A stretch of 33,478 nt of DNA, taken from contig JAYMSP010001310.1 of the NCBI GenBank assembly GCA_036897095.1, forward strand, positions 1 through 33,478, given 5' to 3'. Of this stretch, positions 21,771 through 32,884 are shown in pieces. The stretch's first letter is position 1, and each line of letters begins with the position of its first letter. The notes under the pieces are model-generated. The model made no database searches. It saw nothing but the letters and a program-made list of their open reading frames with translations, and was not told where the DNA came from. Source of the DNA: Plantago elongata (taxonomy: Eukaryota; Streptophyta; Magnoliopsida; Lamiales; Plantaginaceae). A program made the translations under genes and the position numbers.

Positions 21771-21788
21771 TTGACCTGTATATATATC
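21771..21788 (+). promoter_or_regulatory. W-box directly upstream of a TATA box (WRKY promoter)
   Basis: TTGACC at 21771-21776 is followed after three bases by TATATATA. The start codon lies about 104 bases further on. A core W-box touching the TATA box suggests regulation by WRKY proteins, possibly including this gene's own product, as is common in defence-related WRKY genes. The assignment rests on motif matching only. Confidence 0.5.
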
Positions 21789-21891
21789 CATTCCTAATCA
21801 CAAGGAAGATACTTTTAACAATAAAAGCCACAAGAAGGCTAATTTCAGTTTTTTCAATTTAGACTTTTTCTTCCCCAATAACACTAGCTAC

Positions 21892-22982
21892 ATGTCAGAA
21901 TTCTGGAATAAGTACGAGGATTGGAGCTTGGAAGCTGTGGTAAAAGGAGCAACTGGTGCATTCAGCAAGATTGTTGATGATACAAATTATACGTATTTGT
22001 GTTATAATGTTGATGATCAGTCCCAGCTACAACTTGCTCCTGAGCACTCATCTTTTGCTCCCTTTCCTGATATGATGAACTCTTGCATCAACGAGTTGGA
22101 AGAGGCTTACAAGCCATTTATGCATTCTCAGAATAATGGTCCAAAGATTCAAGATCAAAAGCAGATGTTTAAACATGAGCCTATCTTGGTTCGAAAATAC
22201 AAAAAAAGGTTAGTTATGGTGTATAAAAATTAAGCTTCAGGTTTATGTTATGTATATAATATGTCGACCATTTTTACTATCTGATTTATGTTAACAAATG
22301 AAGTTCTTTGTTCCAATTTGATTTTTTTAGGAAGAAATACAAAAAAGTGGTGATGCATGTTTCTGGAAAGAGTCTTGCTTCTAATGACAAGTGGGCGTGG
22401 CGAAAGTATGGACAGAAACCGATCAAGAGCTCACCTTTTCCAAGGTTTAATTTTTTCTCGTTTCGATATACTGTATTTTTTACAAATATATTAGAGGCAT
22501 AAATCCAAAAATAATCAATCTTAGGTGGATTTAACATGTTTATTACTATTAATCTGGCGATATTAATTTCATGACCTGCTTGATGAATTAGGAGCTACTA
22601 TAGGTGTAGCAGCTCAAAGGAATGTTTGGCAAGGAAGCAAGTTGAACAAAGTTACAAGAATCCTGGAATGTTCATTGTAACTTATTCTGCAGAACATTGC
22701 CATGGCCATCCAACCAAGAGAAGCTCCTTAGCTGGTACAGTTAGGCCAAGATACTCCTCGAATGGTACTACTACCACTGCCACTACTACTAGACATGTTA
22801 CCTTACAAACGCGTCATGAAGATCAAGCAATGAAGGTGAAAGAGGAAGGAAACCAACGCGATAATAGCACTATTGATGGTTATTTTTGCATGCCTAGAGA
22901 CTTACTATTCGATATCGATGATTTCTATCAGGGTTTAGAAGATGCTTGTGAGTTTGTTCCCGATCATTCAATAATCTGCTAA
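21892..22982 (+). CDS. WRKY transcription factor, group IIe (WRKY22/27/29-like)
   Basis: This nuclear transcription factor should bind W-box DNA; relatives act in immunity and senescence. Three exons, 21892-22208, 22331-22444 and 22592-22982, encode 273 aa. The start EDWSLEAVVKGATGAF and the central ELEEAYKPF resemble the N-terminal and YKPF motifs of group IIe. A basic cluster RKYKKRKKYKKV leads into the WRKY domain WAWRKYGQKPIKSSPFPR, with the intron at the usual place (PR|SYYR). The zinc ligands fit C-X5-C-X23-H-X-H: CSSSKEC, then 23 residues, then HCH. Two residues stand out against the family as I recall it: IKSSPFPR instead of IKGSPYPR, and a cysteine between the two zinc-binding histidines (HCHGHP instead of HNHPHP). 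The C-terminus is acidic. The subgroup is secure; the exact orthologue is not. Confidence 0.94.
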
Positions 22983-24435
22983 GCTACTATAGTAGTAGTT
23001 ATATTAAGTTCTGGAAAACAATTTGTTGTCAGAACTGCAGTTGATCATGAACCTCATGATTTGAAATTGTATAACCAATTTAGATTCTTTGTAGAATGAA
23101 GATTCTGATGTTTCATAAAGAGTAGTTACCAGTTTGAGCAAAACCAGTGTTATGTGAACATAACAGACAATCGATGCAGCTTTATAGATTCATTAATAGA
23201 TATATCCCCCAGTGCATAAATGAGGGCAGGTTGATTATGTGTATTGCTACTTGCTAGTACATGTATTAATTTAATCCTAATTCTCTTTGTTTCTGTTAAT
23301 TTGGGGTTTAAACAATACCAAACCGATTCTACTTGATACTTAATGAGATCTTACTGAGCTTATGCTCGAGTACACTACCAAAAATACCTTTTCGACATGC
23401 ATCATATCAATTCCGCGGAGAAATTAAAGTATCTACACGAATGCAATCTTTATTTATCTTTATTGACGTTTAAAGTTAAGTGTTAAAATTCAAGCTCATG
23501 AACATCAAAATTGCAATGAGTTTTCACAACCAACTATATTAATTCAAGTAGTACTCCCTCCGTTTTTCGTAAAACTTTCCATTTACGAATCGGCCTAGCT
23601 AATGCTTTTTATAAGCACAATTTGCAATGTTTTCTTCACACAATCTCAGTCTATAGGTTTATGCTACCTGTTTGATCATTTGGATTCACCCCTGAATCAC
23701 TTATCATATACACCGTGTGTGGACCACAACATTTTAAGTAAGCACAATTCCAACAACAGTTCAGTTTAATGTGTGTAGGCTATTTAAGTGCTTGCAAACC
23801 TTTTCACAAACTATAATAAAGTATATATTAATTTGCTTTTAGTTAAAGTTGGTGATGTTTGGTGTATTGATTAGAAAAATCAATCCTAACTTCATAAAAT
23901 TGGAGGCTTGCACATGGATTCTTTAATTCCACATATTAATTTTTCCGTTTGGTTTTGGACCGCGCGAATATATGCTGATAAATTTCAAACTTCTACAGTT
24001 GTATCGGTAAGAACTTTTAAACAAATGGAAAAGGGAAAAAGAAAACAAAGTGTATACTTAGAGTAAGTTTTGATTGGACACAATAATATGCTATGGAGTA
24101 TGGACATTATATATCAAATTTTGGCATTCATGTTCGGCATCGTCAATGGAACTATAAGTAGTCGAATATAAAATGAACCTGTCCATTATGTCACGAATGT
24201 AGTAATTTAAACTGCAGAGAAACAAGTTTTGTACTAGTATTTAATCTGCTATAATACTATAACTATATATACATTTATACTATAGTATATAAATACAATC
24301 TTAAACATAGGTATTATAATTTGACAGGGCCGAATCGAGTTGTAACACGGGGGTTGCGGGCCAAGACCAACTTAGTACTATAAAGCGTTCATCAGTGTGC
24401 ATAAGCTAGGGACCGGTTCATTAGGGTACGGTGCA
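22983..24435. other. Convergent intergenic region between WRKY and GH9 genes
   Basis: This holds the 3' UTRs of two convergent genes. CTCCCTCCGT at 23554-23563, preceded by TA, looks like one end of a Stowaway MITE, but I found no matching inverted end. The rest is AT-rich without recognisable features. Confidence 0.5.
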
Positions 24436-26923
24436 TTAATTGGCCAAATTTGAGGAACCAAAATCATTATCATTGTTAAGCTGCTGCAACTGCACACAAC
24501 CTTCAATTTCTGAGCTGGCACCCAGAAAAGCAGCCGCCGAGCCAACAAAAGCCGCATTCATATACGTTGTAGGCTCCTCGTGCGAGAAGTCAGACCGTGA
24601 ATCAGTAAACTGGTCATTCGAATTAGGCCCTCCAACGATTGCGCCCACATGAGTGTTCGGGTTAGGCTTGGAGGATGTGTACCATGTTGAGTACCCGTCA
24701 TTGCACCCCACTTTTTCCGGTTGATTATGAATCGAGGGGATGGATGCACCCCTATGGTGCAGCTGTGTAGGATACTTGCTGCCATACCCAACCATGTATG
24801 ACATGTTCATGGGATTGTTGCCTAGAATATAGTTCACCTGCAGAGTACCAAAATATGTTCTTAAGAATTTAAATTTGAAAAATATGCATTTGGATTTTTG
24901 ACAAAGTGTATGTTTGTTAGAACATTGTAGTAGTAATTAACCTGCGATTTTGCGAAGTCTTTGATCTTTGAGGGGGAGAAATTCACTGATCCACATTGGA
25001 CACCCTGAACATGAGCTGAACTCAGGATCTTGGAGTAGATGAGTAGTACCATGGATGCCCCTGTTGCATATTGAAGGTTGCTGCTATCTCTAATGTAGAG
25101 CAGGCCACCTGCAAATTAAATTAGCAGAATTCAACTCAAATTGCAGGGCATATGAAGTTCAAAACAAGTTTTCAGCGCTGAAATAGATTTATGCTCTTGA
25201 TTGGTCCAGGGGCGCGCAGACCAGGAAATCTAATCCAGGTCTCGAGGGGCAAAATGTATTGAAGCTTAGAATCTGGAAATCAAGGTGAAAAAAATTACAC
25301 CAGCCTCTAGATCCACCCCAGGTTGGATCAAACGGTTGAATTGCCACAGGACAAAAGTGCAACCGTCCTGTTAATAATTTCTTTGAGACTCAACTCACCT
25401 GGGGTAGTTTTAATTTGAAGAGAGCTACTTCCAGGCATCAACGCACACACAAATGAATCTATTCCAGTCTTGAACGTCTCCAAGTTAGTCTTTCCAGCAA
25501 GAGATTCCTGATACAAATATGTACCTACTCAGTATGTTTTTAAAGGGTAAATTGGAACTTAAACTCTGTAATCCAAGATTTCGGAAAAACATTTTGAATT
25601 ATGATACTCAGTGTATACTTGCCCTGGCTAATAATGCTTGGGCTCCAGCAAACTTGCTATCCCAACTGAACTCATTCACAGTTTGACTCCAGCCCTGATT
25701 GTTCGAAGCATAGTTTAGGTACTTCTTATCTCCGCTGGCCTTGTACAACCAAGCTGCCCCCCACAAAAGTTCATCCTGACATGTTAGAAAATTCCACACA
25801 TTAAACAAAGTTTAGTGCAAGTGTGTAACTTTTGTTCTTCTTAAAATGTTATATTCCTAGTCATTGTTAGCCACTGTTGTTATTTGGCATGCCAATTTGT
25901 ACCTGGTAGCCAGAGTAGGAACAGTAGAATGGACAGGAGGCCTGATAGGATCCTCTGTACTTATCTGCAAACTCAAACAACTTTAAGAGAAAGAAAATTA
26001 TCATTAGCAATGTCTGATGAACATGTCCCTTTTTGGGAAAGGATATATGTATACAAGTGTGACATTATTCACCAATTTTGAGTGGTTCAACAGACGCGTC
26101 GAATAATTGGAATCCGTCTCTTTGAAGACCATGGATGCTGCGGCCAGTGCTGCAGCTGCATCAGCTGCAACTTCACTTCCTGGCGACGACGAGGTGATCT
26201 TGTAAAGAGTACGAGGCGTGTCCATGTCTTCTGGCCTCTCCCAACAACTGTGATCCCTGTCTGCATCTCCCACCTATATACGTATATATTACACATAACA
26301 CAATTATGTCCTGATATATTATTAAGCTAACTGATTTGCTAAATATACTAACCTGAGTATATAGCGTGTTGGAAGAAGTGTGTGCACGGAGTAGGAAGTC
26401 TGTTCCCCATCTAATCGCAGTTTGAAGGTTACGCATCTGATCCGCTGAATTTATTTCGTTCTTGTACTCGACTGCAGCCCAACTTAACAGGCACGTAGAG
26501 AACGCCATAGGCCATCCAAATTTCACATTGTCACCCGCATCATAGTACCCTCCAACCAAGTTCACCTATACAACAAACAATGAGTTCACCTGTCTCAAAC
26601 CATAGTTTGCGCGTACTATACATAGTTGAGATATCTTCAGATCATAAAGTTCTATATTCTTTACGTAAGCGTACCTTTTCCAGGCTGCCATCGGAGAGTG
26701 CTGAATCGCCTCTCCACTTGACTCGTTGGGTGGCAGGCAATTTTCCAGAACGTTGCCCTTCGAAGAACAAAATGCCTTTGCTAAAGGCATCTGTATAGTT
26801 CGTTGCTTTAACACATAAATTTATGTTAGTGTTCATGGATTTAGCCAAACTTGGACTATACCAAATGCATGACAGTATAATTATGAGGACCAGAGTTGCT
26901 AAACATGCAGTCATATTTTTCAT
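24436..26923 (-). CDS. Secreted endo-beta-1,4-glucanase, glycoside hydrolase family 9 (class B)
   Basis: This enzyme hydrolyses beta-1,4-glucan chains of the cell wall. Eight minus-strand exons are 26675-26923, 26353-26565, 26073-26273, 25903-25980, 25623-25775, 25399-25507, 24942-25108 and 24436-24837, giving 523 aa. A signal peptide (residues ~1-27, [18 protein letters not shown]) is followed directly by the catalytic module, and there is no carbohydrate-binding domain at the C-terminus. GH9 landmarks are present: [18 protein letters not shown] with the catalytic aspartates D92 and D95, [20 protein letters not shown], the histidine signature [10 protein letters not shown] (417-425), and [12 protein letters not shown] through SHEEPTTY with the proton-donor glutamate E478. 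Introns are GT-AG except the one after exon 5, which must use a GC donor (AGG|gcaagt) to keep the frame. Intron 6 (25109-25398) holds a small transposon-like insert. The gene looks intact. Confidence 0.94.
25207..25321. mobile_element. Small hAT-like MITE in GH9 intron 6
   Basis: The segment opens CAGGGGCGCGCAGACCAGG and closes CTAGATCCACCCCAG. These resemble the CAGGGGCGGATCCAG and inverse ends of hAT MITEs as I know them. The internal TCGAGGGGCAAAAT is also typical of such elements. The possible 8 bp flanks GATTGGTC and GTTGGATC agree only partly, so the boundaries are uncertain. It lies wholly within an intron. Confidence 0.38.
25508..25622 (-). other. GC-AG intron of the GH9 gene
   Basis: This intron begins gcaagtat on the minus strand after exon bases CCAGG, and ends ttgtatcag. 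The AGG|gcaagt donor is the strong context known for GC-AG introns. The nearby GT four bases downstream would shift the frame and give a stop within a few codons of exon 6. The GC donor gives the family-consistent join [17 protein letters not shown]. Confidence 0.75.
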
Positions 26924-29291
26924 GGTTGGAAATTGGAATGAATACTTGAGGCTTCACTACTTGGCCATATATATATAGATTTTGAACTAGTGTTGGCGTG
27001 CCAATTACCATGGATATTCTTCTTTATGGAAAATAATTAGGTCCATTTTGAATTCTTGAAAGGTCTGCTGCGGGACTGCGGGAGGCCTTCTTGAAGGAGT
27101 ACAAGTCTAATTAAGTTGTTGAATTTAAATTATGTTCCTTGTTATCATATTTTACGTACTCGAAACTCATTAGCATATGATTAACGTTCACGTAATAAAT
27201 CTATTATAAAAATAAATTTATTAAGTATATAAGTTGACAAATTTGTCCTAAGCCTATAAAACTCAGTGAAAACAATATATATTATATTACTACTATTAAC
27301 TATTAGCTTAATTACTTGGTAAAATCTTTATTATATTTGTTTCTTTATTATTTTCAATTTTGACAACAAATACCTTTTGATAAAATTAATGCATTTACAA
27401 AAAGTAAGTTGAGGTGGGAGCAGATGTGAATTTACTTGAAAAGGAGTGTTACTTTATTCAAATGGAACACTATTTATTATATACTCCATGATGTTAGTTA
27501 TCTTATTGTATATGTAACTATACGACATGATGTAATATCAAATTATAAAAAAATCATTTGTCCTAATTTGAATGTAATTTGTTGTCATCATAAAAAATGG
27601 TTGACAGAATAAAACGTTGTAAGTTTTAAATCGTCTAGTGGAAGGGATAGAGTATTTTTTCAAATTCTGAGTGTTAATTAACTGAAGGCCCTGGATAATT
27701 CTAGGATGAAGAAATTAGAGGTTACGAAAGAGGCTGTAACTCTGCCTCAAACTTCACACAATAAACTCCACATCAGCCAAACTATATCTAATGACCATAT
27801 AGTACAAGATTAAATTTTCGCGATCTAGAATTGGTCTATATTCAGTTTAACTGTAACTTTTAAAACTGAATTTTGAAAATTTAATATTATAAAATATTAT
27901 AATTAAATTGAGGTGACTGAATTTGATTGAACTAAACTAAACAAGACTAAATTAGCTTTCAGTTGAAAGATAAACTACCATGTTCATCATAACGCGAAAG
28001 GCATGTACATGATGAAAGCATTAAATTATATAGTCTATTTCAAAAGTGAAATATGGATTAGCCTTATCCAATTGCTTAGCCTAATATGCAAAGTATCAAT
28101 ATGGGCCTAAGAGAATTTATTTAATTTCGACACTAGACTCAAGCTCCAAATCCCCAACCGGACATGAAGTTAATTAGTATCATGCATGTATGTGTACTAT
28201 ACTAGCTTTTCATTACCAGAGTTGCCTGTTCTTTATACACACCACAAGTAAGTTCGTTGTTCTAATCTCTATCAATTGACAAGTGTAAAGTAATTAGGCA
28301 TTTGCATATGCTAGGGCTTCAAATGAACAAAAAATCGGGACAACCTATCATGGTATCAACACAAAATTTGAACAATATACATAGTTGATAGTTCGGTTTA
28401 ACAGTTAAATTAGACGCAGTTTTCTAATGTACATGCGACAAGTAATGAGACCATATAACATAAAGCTAGAGTACTAAGTATATTGAAATTTTGAAATTAA
28501 GCAGAAAACTAGAAGTTGAATATGGGCTAAGACGTGAACTTATCGTACAGTGTATAAAGATAAATTAGAAGTCTTTACGCAAAGAACATCATTTGAACCA
28601 TATCACATGCTTGTACAGGTAGCTCTTGGTGTAATTGGCTTCTTGTGATAACTGAAAAAAAGATTACTGTATTACGAACACTTTTTGTACTTAAAAAAAT
28701 AAAAATAAAAACACTTTCGATTAAACCAGTCTCTTCATGATATATTAATAATTCTTTTTTAGGTAAAAGAAAACCGAAATAAATTTTATAGCTGAGTAAA
28801 GACGTTCTTTTCTCCCCACATGAATACAAGTAGATAAACAAAAATTAATTCTAACTCTCACATGAAGAAAAAAACAAAAGGTATACGTTTAAGTTTTATA
28901 CATGTTTTTAGAGTTTGGTTTGTTTACAAATTAGTTCTAAATTAAAAAGGAATGACATTTTTAAGAGTGTGCAAGGAGACGAGTGGAAAATTTTGGAGAG
29001 CTTTAAAATTAAGTAGGTGTGAATTATGATGCAAAAATGAGATAAATCAAATCAATTGAGTGATCTGATTTGCTTAGTGACGCCATTGATTCCATGATGA
29101 TAAATAGGATATTGAAAAACTTGCAAAATGGTTATGGCGTTACGTCCGTATATGTATTTCCAGGGTCTATTTTATTACTAACAAATTATTAGATTCATTT
29201 ATTCAATTTCTGCTCTTGAAATTGTGAAGCACACTTGGTGCATTACACTTGAGTGTTTTGACATTAATGCAGACAGGTATGGACTATGGAC
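26924..29291. other. Intergenic region upstream of the GH9 gene
   Basis: The first ~60 bases hold the GH9 core promoter. The rest is AT-rich with no recognisable gene. The minus-strand read at about 27635-27656 (TACTCTATCCCTTCCACTAG) is reminiscent of a worn Stowaway-type end, but no partner is clear. The 88-residue frame at 28575-28841 (-) resembles nothing I know. Confidence 0.5.
26967..26977 (-). promoter_or_regulatory. TATA box of the GH9 gene
   Basis: An ATATATATATA tract followed on the minus strand by TGGCCAAG lies 45-55 bases upstream of the start codon. At normal TATA spacing the 5' UTR would be only about 15-25 bases long. Position and composition are the only evidence. Confidence 0.5.
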
Positions 29292-29371
29292 CCTTAAGGA
29301 ATGGGTCAGGTTCTTGCATTAGAACAGAACTTTCAAGTGCTCCTTAAGGGATGGGTAAGGTTATTGCATTA
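29292..29371. repeat. Imperfect 30 bp direct repeat, 50 bp apart
   Basis: CCTTAAGGAATGGGTCAGG with TTCTTGCATTA at 29292-29321 recurs as CCTTAAGGGATGGGTAAGG with TTATTGCATTA at 29342-29371, with three mismatches. The 20 bases ending just before the second copy (29322-29341) recur at 30076-30095, which suggests a layered insertion or duplication history. Confidence 0.7.
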
Positions 29372-30075
29372 TACCATAATTATTCATGAACTTCGTACTC
29401 AATCCAACCTTTCACTATTTTAATAAATAATTAATTTCTATTTCATCAACATATTCACCCTCACACCCACCTAACCTTTTAACATAAATCAAGTTTATCC
29501 ATGACCCCCACCCATCCATTTCATTTAATATAATTATTTTTTATTATTATCACGAAATGTTTATAATACTCAAAATTAAATATAATATTATAATACTCAA
29601 AATAATAATAATAATAATTGAATATAATAATTAATTATAATGAAAAAATTCAAAATTAAATATAACAATGAAACTTTAATAATCGGATGAGTAGTGTTTG
29701 TAAAATGGATCGTTTGGATTCATTTGGAGAAAATTGATGAGATATGTAATTGGGGTTTAAGAATAAATATGAAAGATGAGTATTTTAGATATGTGTAAAA
29801 TGTAGAAATATTGGTCTCTATATATAGAAGTTGAAAATTTAATAAATATTAATTTTTTTAATAAAAAATAAGTAAAAAGATAATAATAAAAAAATTGAAC
29901 TAATAGGTTGGAGACAAGTGTCCCAACCTAGAGCCACCACCGAGGACGGTGGTGACTCAATTTGAGCCCAAGGTCGATGACCTTGGGCTCAAATACAATC
30001 CCACTCTATTTTTTTTAAAAATTGGTGTTGGACCACAATCCTTTTCTTCAGAGTCCATTGCTAATTCTAATCTTT
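29342..30075. mobile_element. Possible insertion bounded by a 20 bp direct repeat
   Basis: GAACAGAACTTTCAAGTGCT (29322-29341) and GAACACAACTTTCAAGTGCT (30076-30095) match at 19 of 20 positions and bracket a 734 bp stretch. The interior is very AT-rich on the left and has a cluster of hairpins near the right end. There is no coding frame and no clear terminal inverted repeat, so the class is open: the long direct repeat would suit retroposition, while the hairpins recall non-autonomous DNA elements. Confidence 0.4.
29904..29993. repeat. Three consecutive perfect hairpins
   Basis: Three self-complementary units lie almost end to end. At 29904-29930, TAGGTTGG and CCAACCTA pair around an inner GACA-AG-TGTC, leaving one unpaired base. 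At 29935-29954, CACCACCG and CGGTGGTG pair around AGGA. At 29961-29993, TTTGAGCCCAAGGTC pairs perfectly with its reverse complement around a three-base GAT loop. The last is 33 bases with no mismatch. The arms are too short for a typical microRNA precursor. Confidence 0.92.
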
Positions 30076-30095
30076 GAACACAACTTTCAAGTGCT

Positions 30096-31930
30096 TGTTG
30101 AGAAATGTAGTTGATTGCAACCCGCTTTTGGAATGAATTATGATTGAGATACATTTGAATCAGAATGTAACTAATTCAGATAATTAGGCTAATTTACATT
30201 TCGTTATATAATCTGGAGACATCTTGCTACATTCATAATTAACATATATACTTTTCATTTGATTAAACTGAATTAAATTAAATTTAATTTTAATTCTTTT
30301 AGAAAAGAAGAAGAAAAATTGAAATAGATCTCGTTTATTAGGTTTAAGTCTTGAGATGGGTCAATAAATGGGCCTTTATTGACTGACATACGAGGATTGG
30401 CCCAATTGACTTTAGAGGGAGCCTTACGGGCCGGCCTAATATATCTAAGACTAGAATATTCCTCAAATGATCATGTTATGCATCGAGTTCTAACCTCAGC
30501 CCAATAGACTAAAAAGAACTTATCAATGTGATTTAGTCCTAACCTAACTCCAAACCTAGTTCTAACTTGATGCCTGATTTGCAAAATCACATGATTTCAG
30601 GTTTCTACCATAATAATAATAATGTACTAATATATGTATACGACTTATATCGATAATTGCTAAACAAGTAACGTTTAATAGGAATAAAAATAATAAACAC
30701 ATTTGATGTTTGCATATTTCATTTTTATATTTTTAATGTGTGTGCATTTACTCTCGCTCGTAGTACATGAATTCTTTTATAATCCCACGGCACAACATTA
30801 AACATATTTTCATGTGATATACATTTGGCATAATACACACACGTATAACATATTCCCACAAATAATGTGAGAAATGGAAGATAATCGACTCTTCCAACTT
30901 TGTATATTCACTATTAAGGCAATGGAAGATAATATGTTGCAGTAACAAATGTGTTGAAGTCAAAATAACAGTAATACCAAGTCCACAAGTAATGCAAAGA
31001 ATATAGTGACCTACAATTAAGTCTTCCATATGGTTATGGACCTTGAGATGTTCACTGAGCATTTTCCAAACCACCCTAACAACAGCATAAGTAGCTTGTC
31101 CTCCACATAAACCCAAGTCCAGGCCATTTTATAGGGTAGTTGTCTAACAATATTAAACCTTAATTCACACTAATTTTTACGTACATGCATTTGATTTCTG
31201 ACAATTATCTTAGTCATATGGTTAATGTTGTACGACACCGTTTTCACCCATTTTGGCACGTCTACCTTTAAGGAAGTTGAACAGATCAATTTCTGGTTAG
31301 GTGAATTATGGTTGGCTTTCTTAAGGGCTTTCAATTGTTGCAATTTATGCTTTCATTAATTTCCTCTCGTGATGATACTCTAAATATAGATAGATAATTA
31401 GACCACGTTGTTAGTATATTGCATTAACACCACCTGTGGTGTCTGATTTATTCATTCCGCACCATCTGTTTTTAGAAAATTACACAAAAGGCCTCTATTT
31501 CACGAATATATGAGCGAACATGAATCATTGTACTCACCCATTGCTGCATCAAATCATAATGTGAAACTCAAGGTCCTCTAAGTGCATTTCGCTTGATCTT
31601 CAAATATTTGATACGGAATGGTTTAAAATTTACTCTACGAGTTAATTTTTATACAGAGACTCAACTAGCTAGTTCAAAATGACGGATGACATGCTATAAC
31701 CGTAAACTTATTTTCTCCTGGAGTTCAAGGCATAAAGAATACACTCCATTCGTCCTGATATCTACATCCATTTTTATTTTTTAAATGTCCATAAAGCTAT
31801 ACTGACTTTCATCTTCCGACCAATTTCATTTAGAGTAAGTATAGTAAAGATAAAGACTTTCTTATATAATGAAAAGTCCGGATTTTATGTAGAAAACCAT
31901 CTAAAAGAACCAGTTTGCTGTTATTAGGGG
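30096..31930. other. Intergenic stretch without recognisable genes
   Basis: The sequence is AT-rich. The longest frame is 30748-31116 (-), 122 codons starting at TTG, which resembles no family I know and is rich in isoleucine, histidine and cysteine. About 31741-31880 starts CTCCATTCGTCC and may be a worn Stowaway-type remnant. Nothing else stands out. Confidence 0.45.
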
Positions 31931-31939
31931 AAAAAATCG

Positions 31940-32884
31940 GACCGGATGCCTATAAATAACCTCAACAACAACTCAAATTTCAGAAAAAAAAAAAAAGAAA
32001 AAACACACACTAAAACATGTTTTTCGGTTATGTTTCTCCCATAAGTCGAAAATCCGTCGGATTCTCGCCGTTTCTACCACGTTTCCACCGGATTCCACCT
32101 TCCAAACTTCAATCGACATGAATTCGGTAAAAACCTCTTTGTTTTTGTGAGTTTTGTGTATGTGTTTTATGATTTTCGATTTAGTTTTCATGAAAAAAAC
32201 TTTTAGATCTAGCTGTTAGAATATTCAAATCCACAAATTTAAAACGATGAAGAAGCTAGCTCGATTGGAATTATTCACGAAAATATGTTCAGATTTGAAT
32301 TTTCAGATCTTAACAGCAAATTCGCACGAACCTTATTGTTTTAACAACTATTGTTATGGTTTTTAACTTTTGTTGTATTTTCTGCTTTTTAATAGTTTTA
32401 AGAGAAATTGATATAGTTTTAAGCATCCATATTATTGTATTTTAGCATGTGTTGCATTTCTGCTTGTTATAGTTCTAAAAGCCATTGTTATAGTTTTAAG
32501 CATTAATGTTGTTGTTCTTATCCTTTTGTTGCATGTTTTGGTTTTAAGAGGCATAAATATAGTTGAATATTGCATGCTATAATTTTTAGCGCATATGTTA
32601 TTGTTTTAAGACCTATTTTTATAATTTTATGCACCAATAGTTTTTTAATTTTTAATGACATATTTATGACTTGATTATTTGGAAATACTCGGTTATAAAT
32701 CAATTGTTATAGTTTTAAAAGGCACTACTAAAGTTTTAAGCATAAATATTACTGTTTTTAGCATGTGTTACATATTCATACTTTGTTATAATTTTAGGAG
32801 ACAATGATATGATTGCAATAACCAATGTTACTATTTTTAGCTTGTTTTGCATGTTCCTTTTTTATTTAAGCATCAAATTTGATA
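31940..32884 (+). repeat. Transposon-like leader with degenerate ~100 bp tandem repeats
   Basis: A TATA-like CTATAAATAA near 31950 precedes an UTR-like stretch rich in TCGCCG and GTCGGA. A donor-like GGTAAAAAC follows near 32126. From about 32330 to 32884, variants of TTGTTATAGTTTTAAGCAT, then ATTACTGTTTTTAGCATGTG, then TTGCAT recur four to five times at roughly 80-110 bp intervals. The organisation resembles the block at 18230-19860 in reverse orientation. The reading frames in it are by-products. Confidence 0.45.

Larger units (their letters stand above)
17971..21891. other. Intergenic region between SPO11-2 and the WRKY gene
   Basis: These ~3.9 kb separate two genes transcribed away from each other. 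A transposon-like block occupies about 18230-19860, a short SINE lies at 20242-20328, and the last ~1 kb appears to be the WRKY promoter. No further gene is recognisable. The 70-residue frame at 18800-19012 (-) falls within repeated sequence and is not supported. Confidence 0.55.

Noticed and set aside
23554..23563. Complete Stowaway MITE
   Set aside because: One end (TA followed by CTCCCTCCGT) is visible, but no inverted partner was found in the next ~800 bases. At best it is a fragment.
29904..29993. MicroRNA precursor
   Set aside because: The longest stem is 15 bp with a 3-base loop, too short to hold a 21-nt duplex. The three stems do not pair into one long foldback.
30748..31116. A 122-codon minus-strand frame, the longest unassigned open frame on the right side
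   Set aside because: It begins at TTG, matches no family I know, and has no splice context or codon pattern of a plant gene. It is probably a chance frame in AT-rich DNA.
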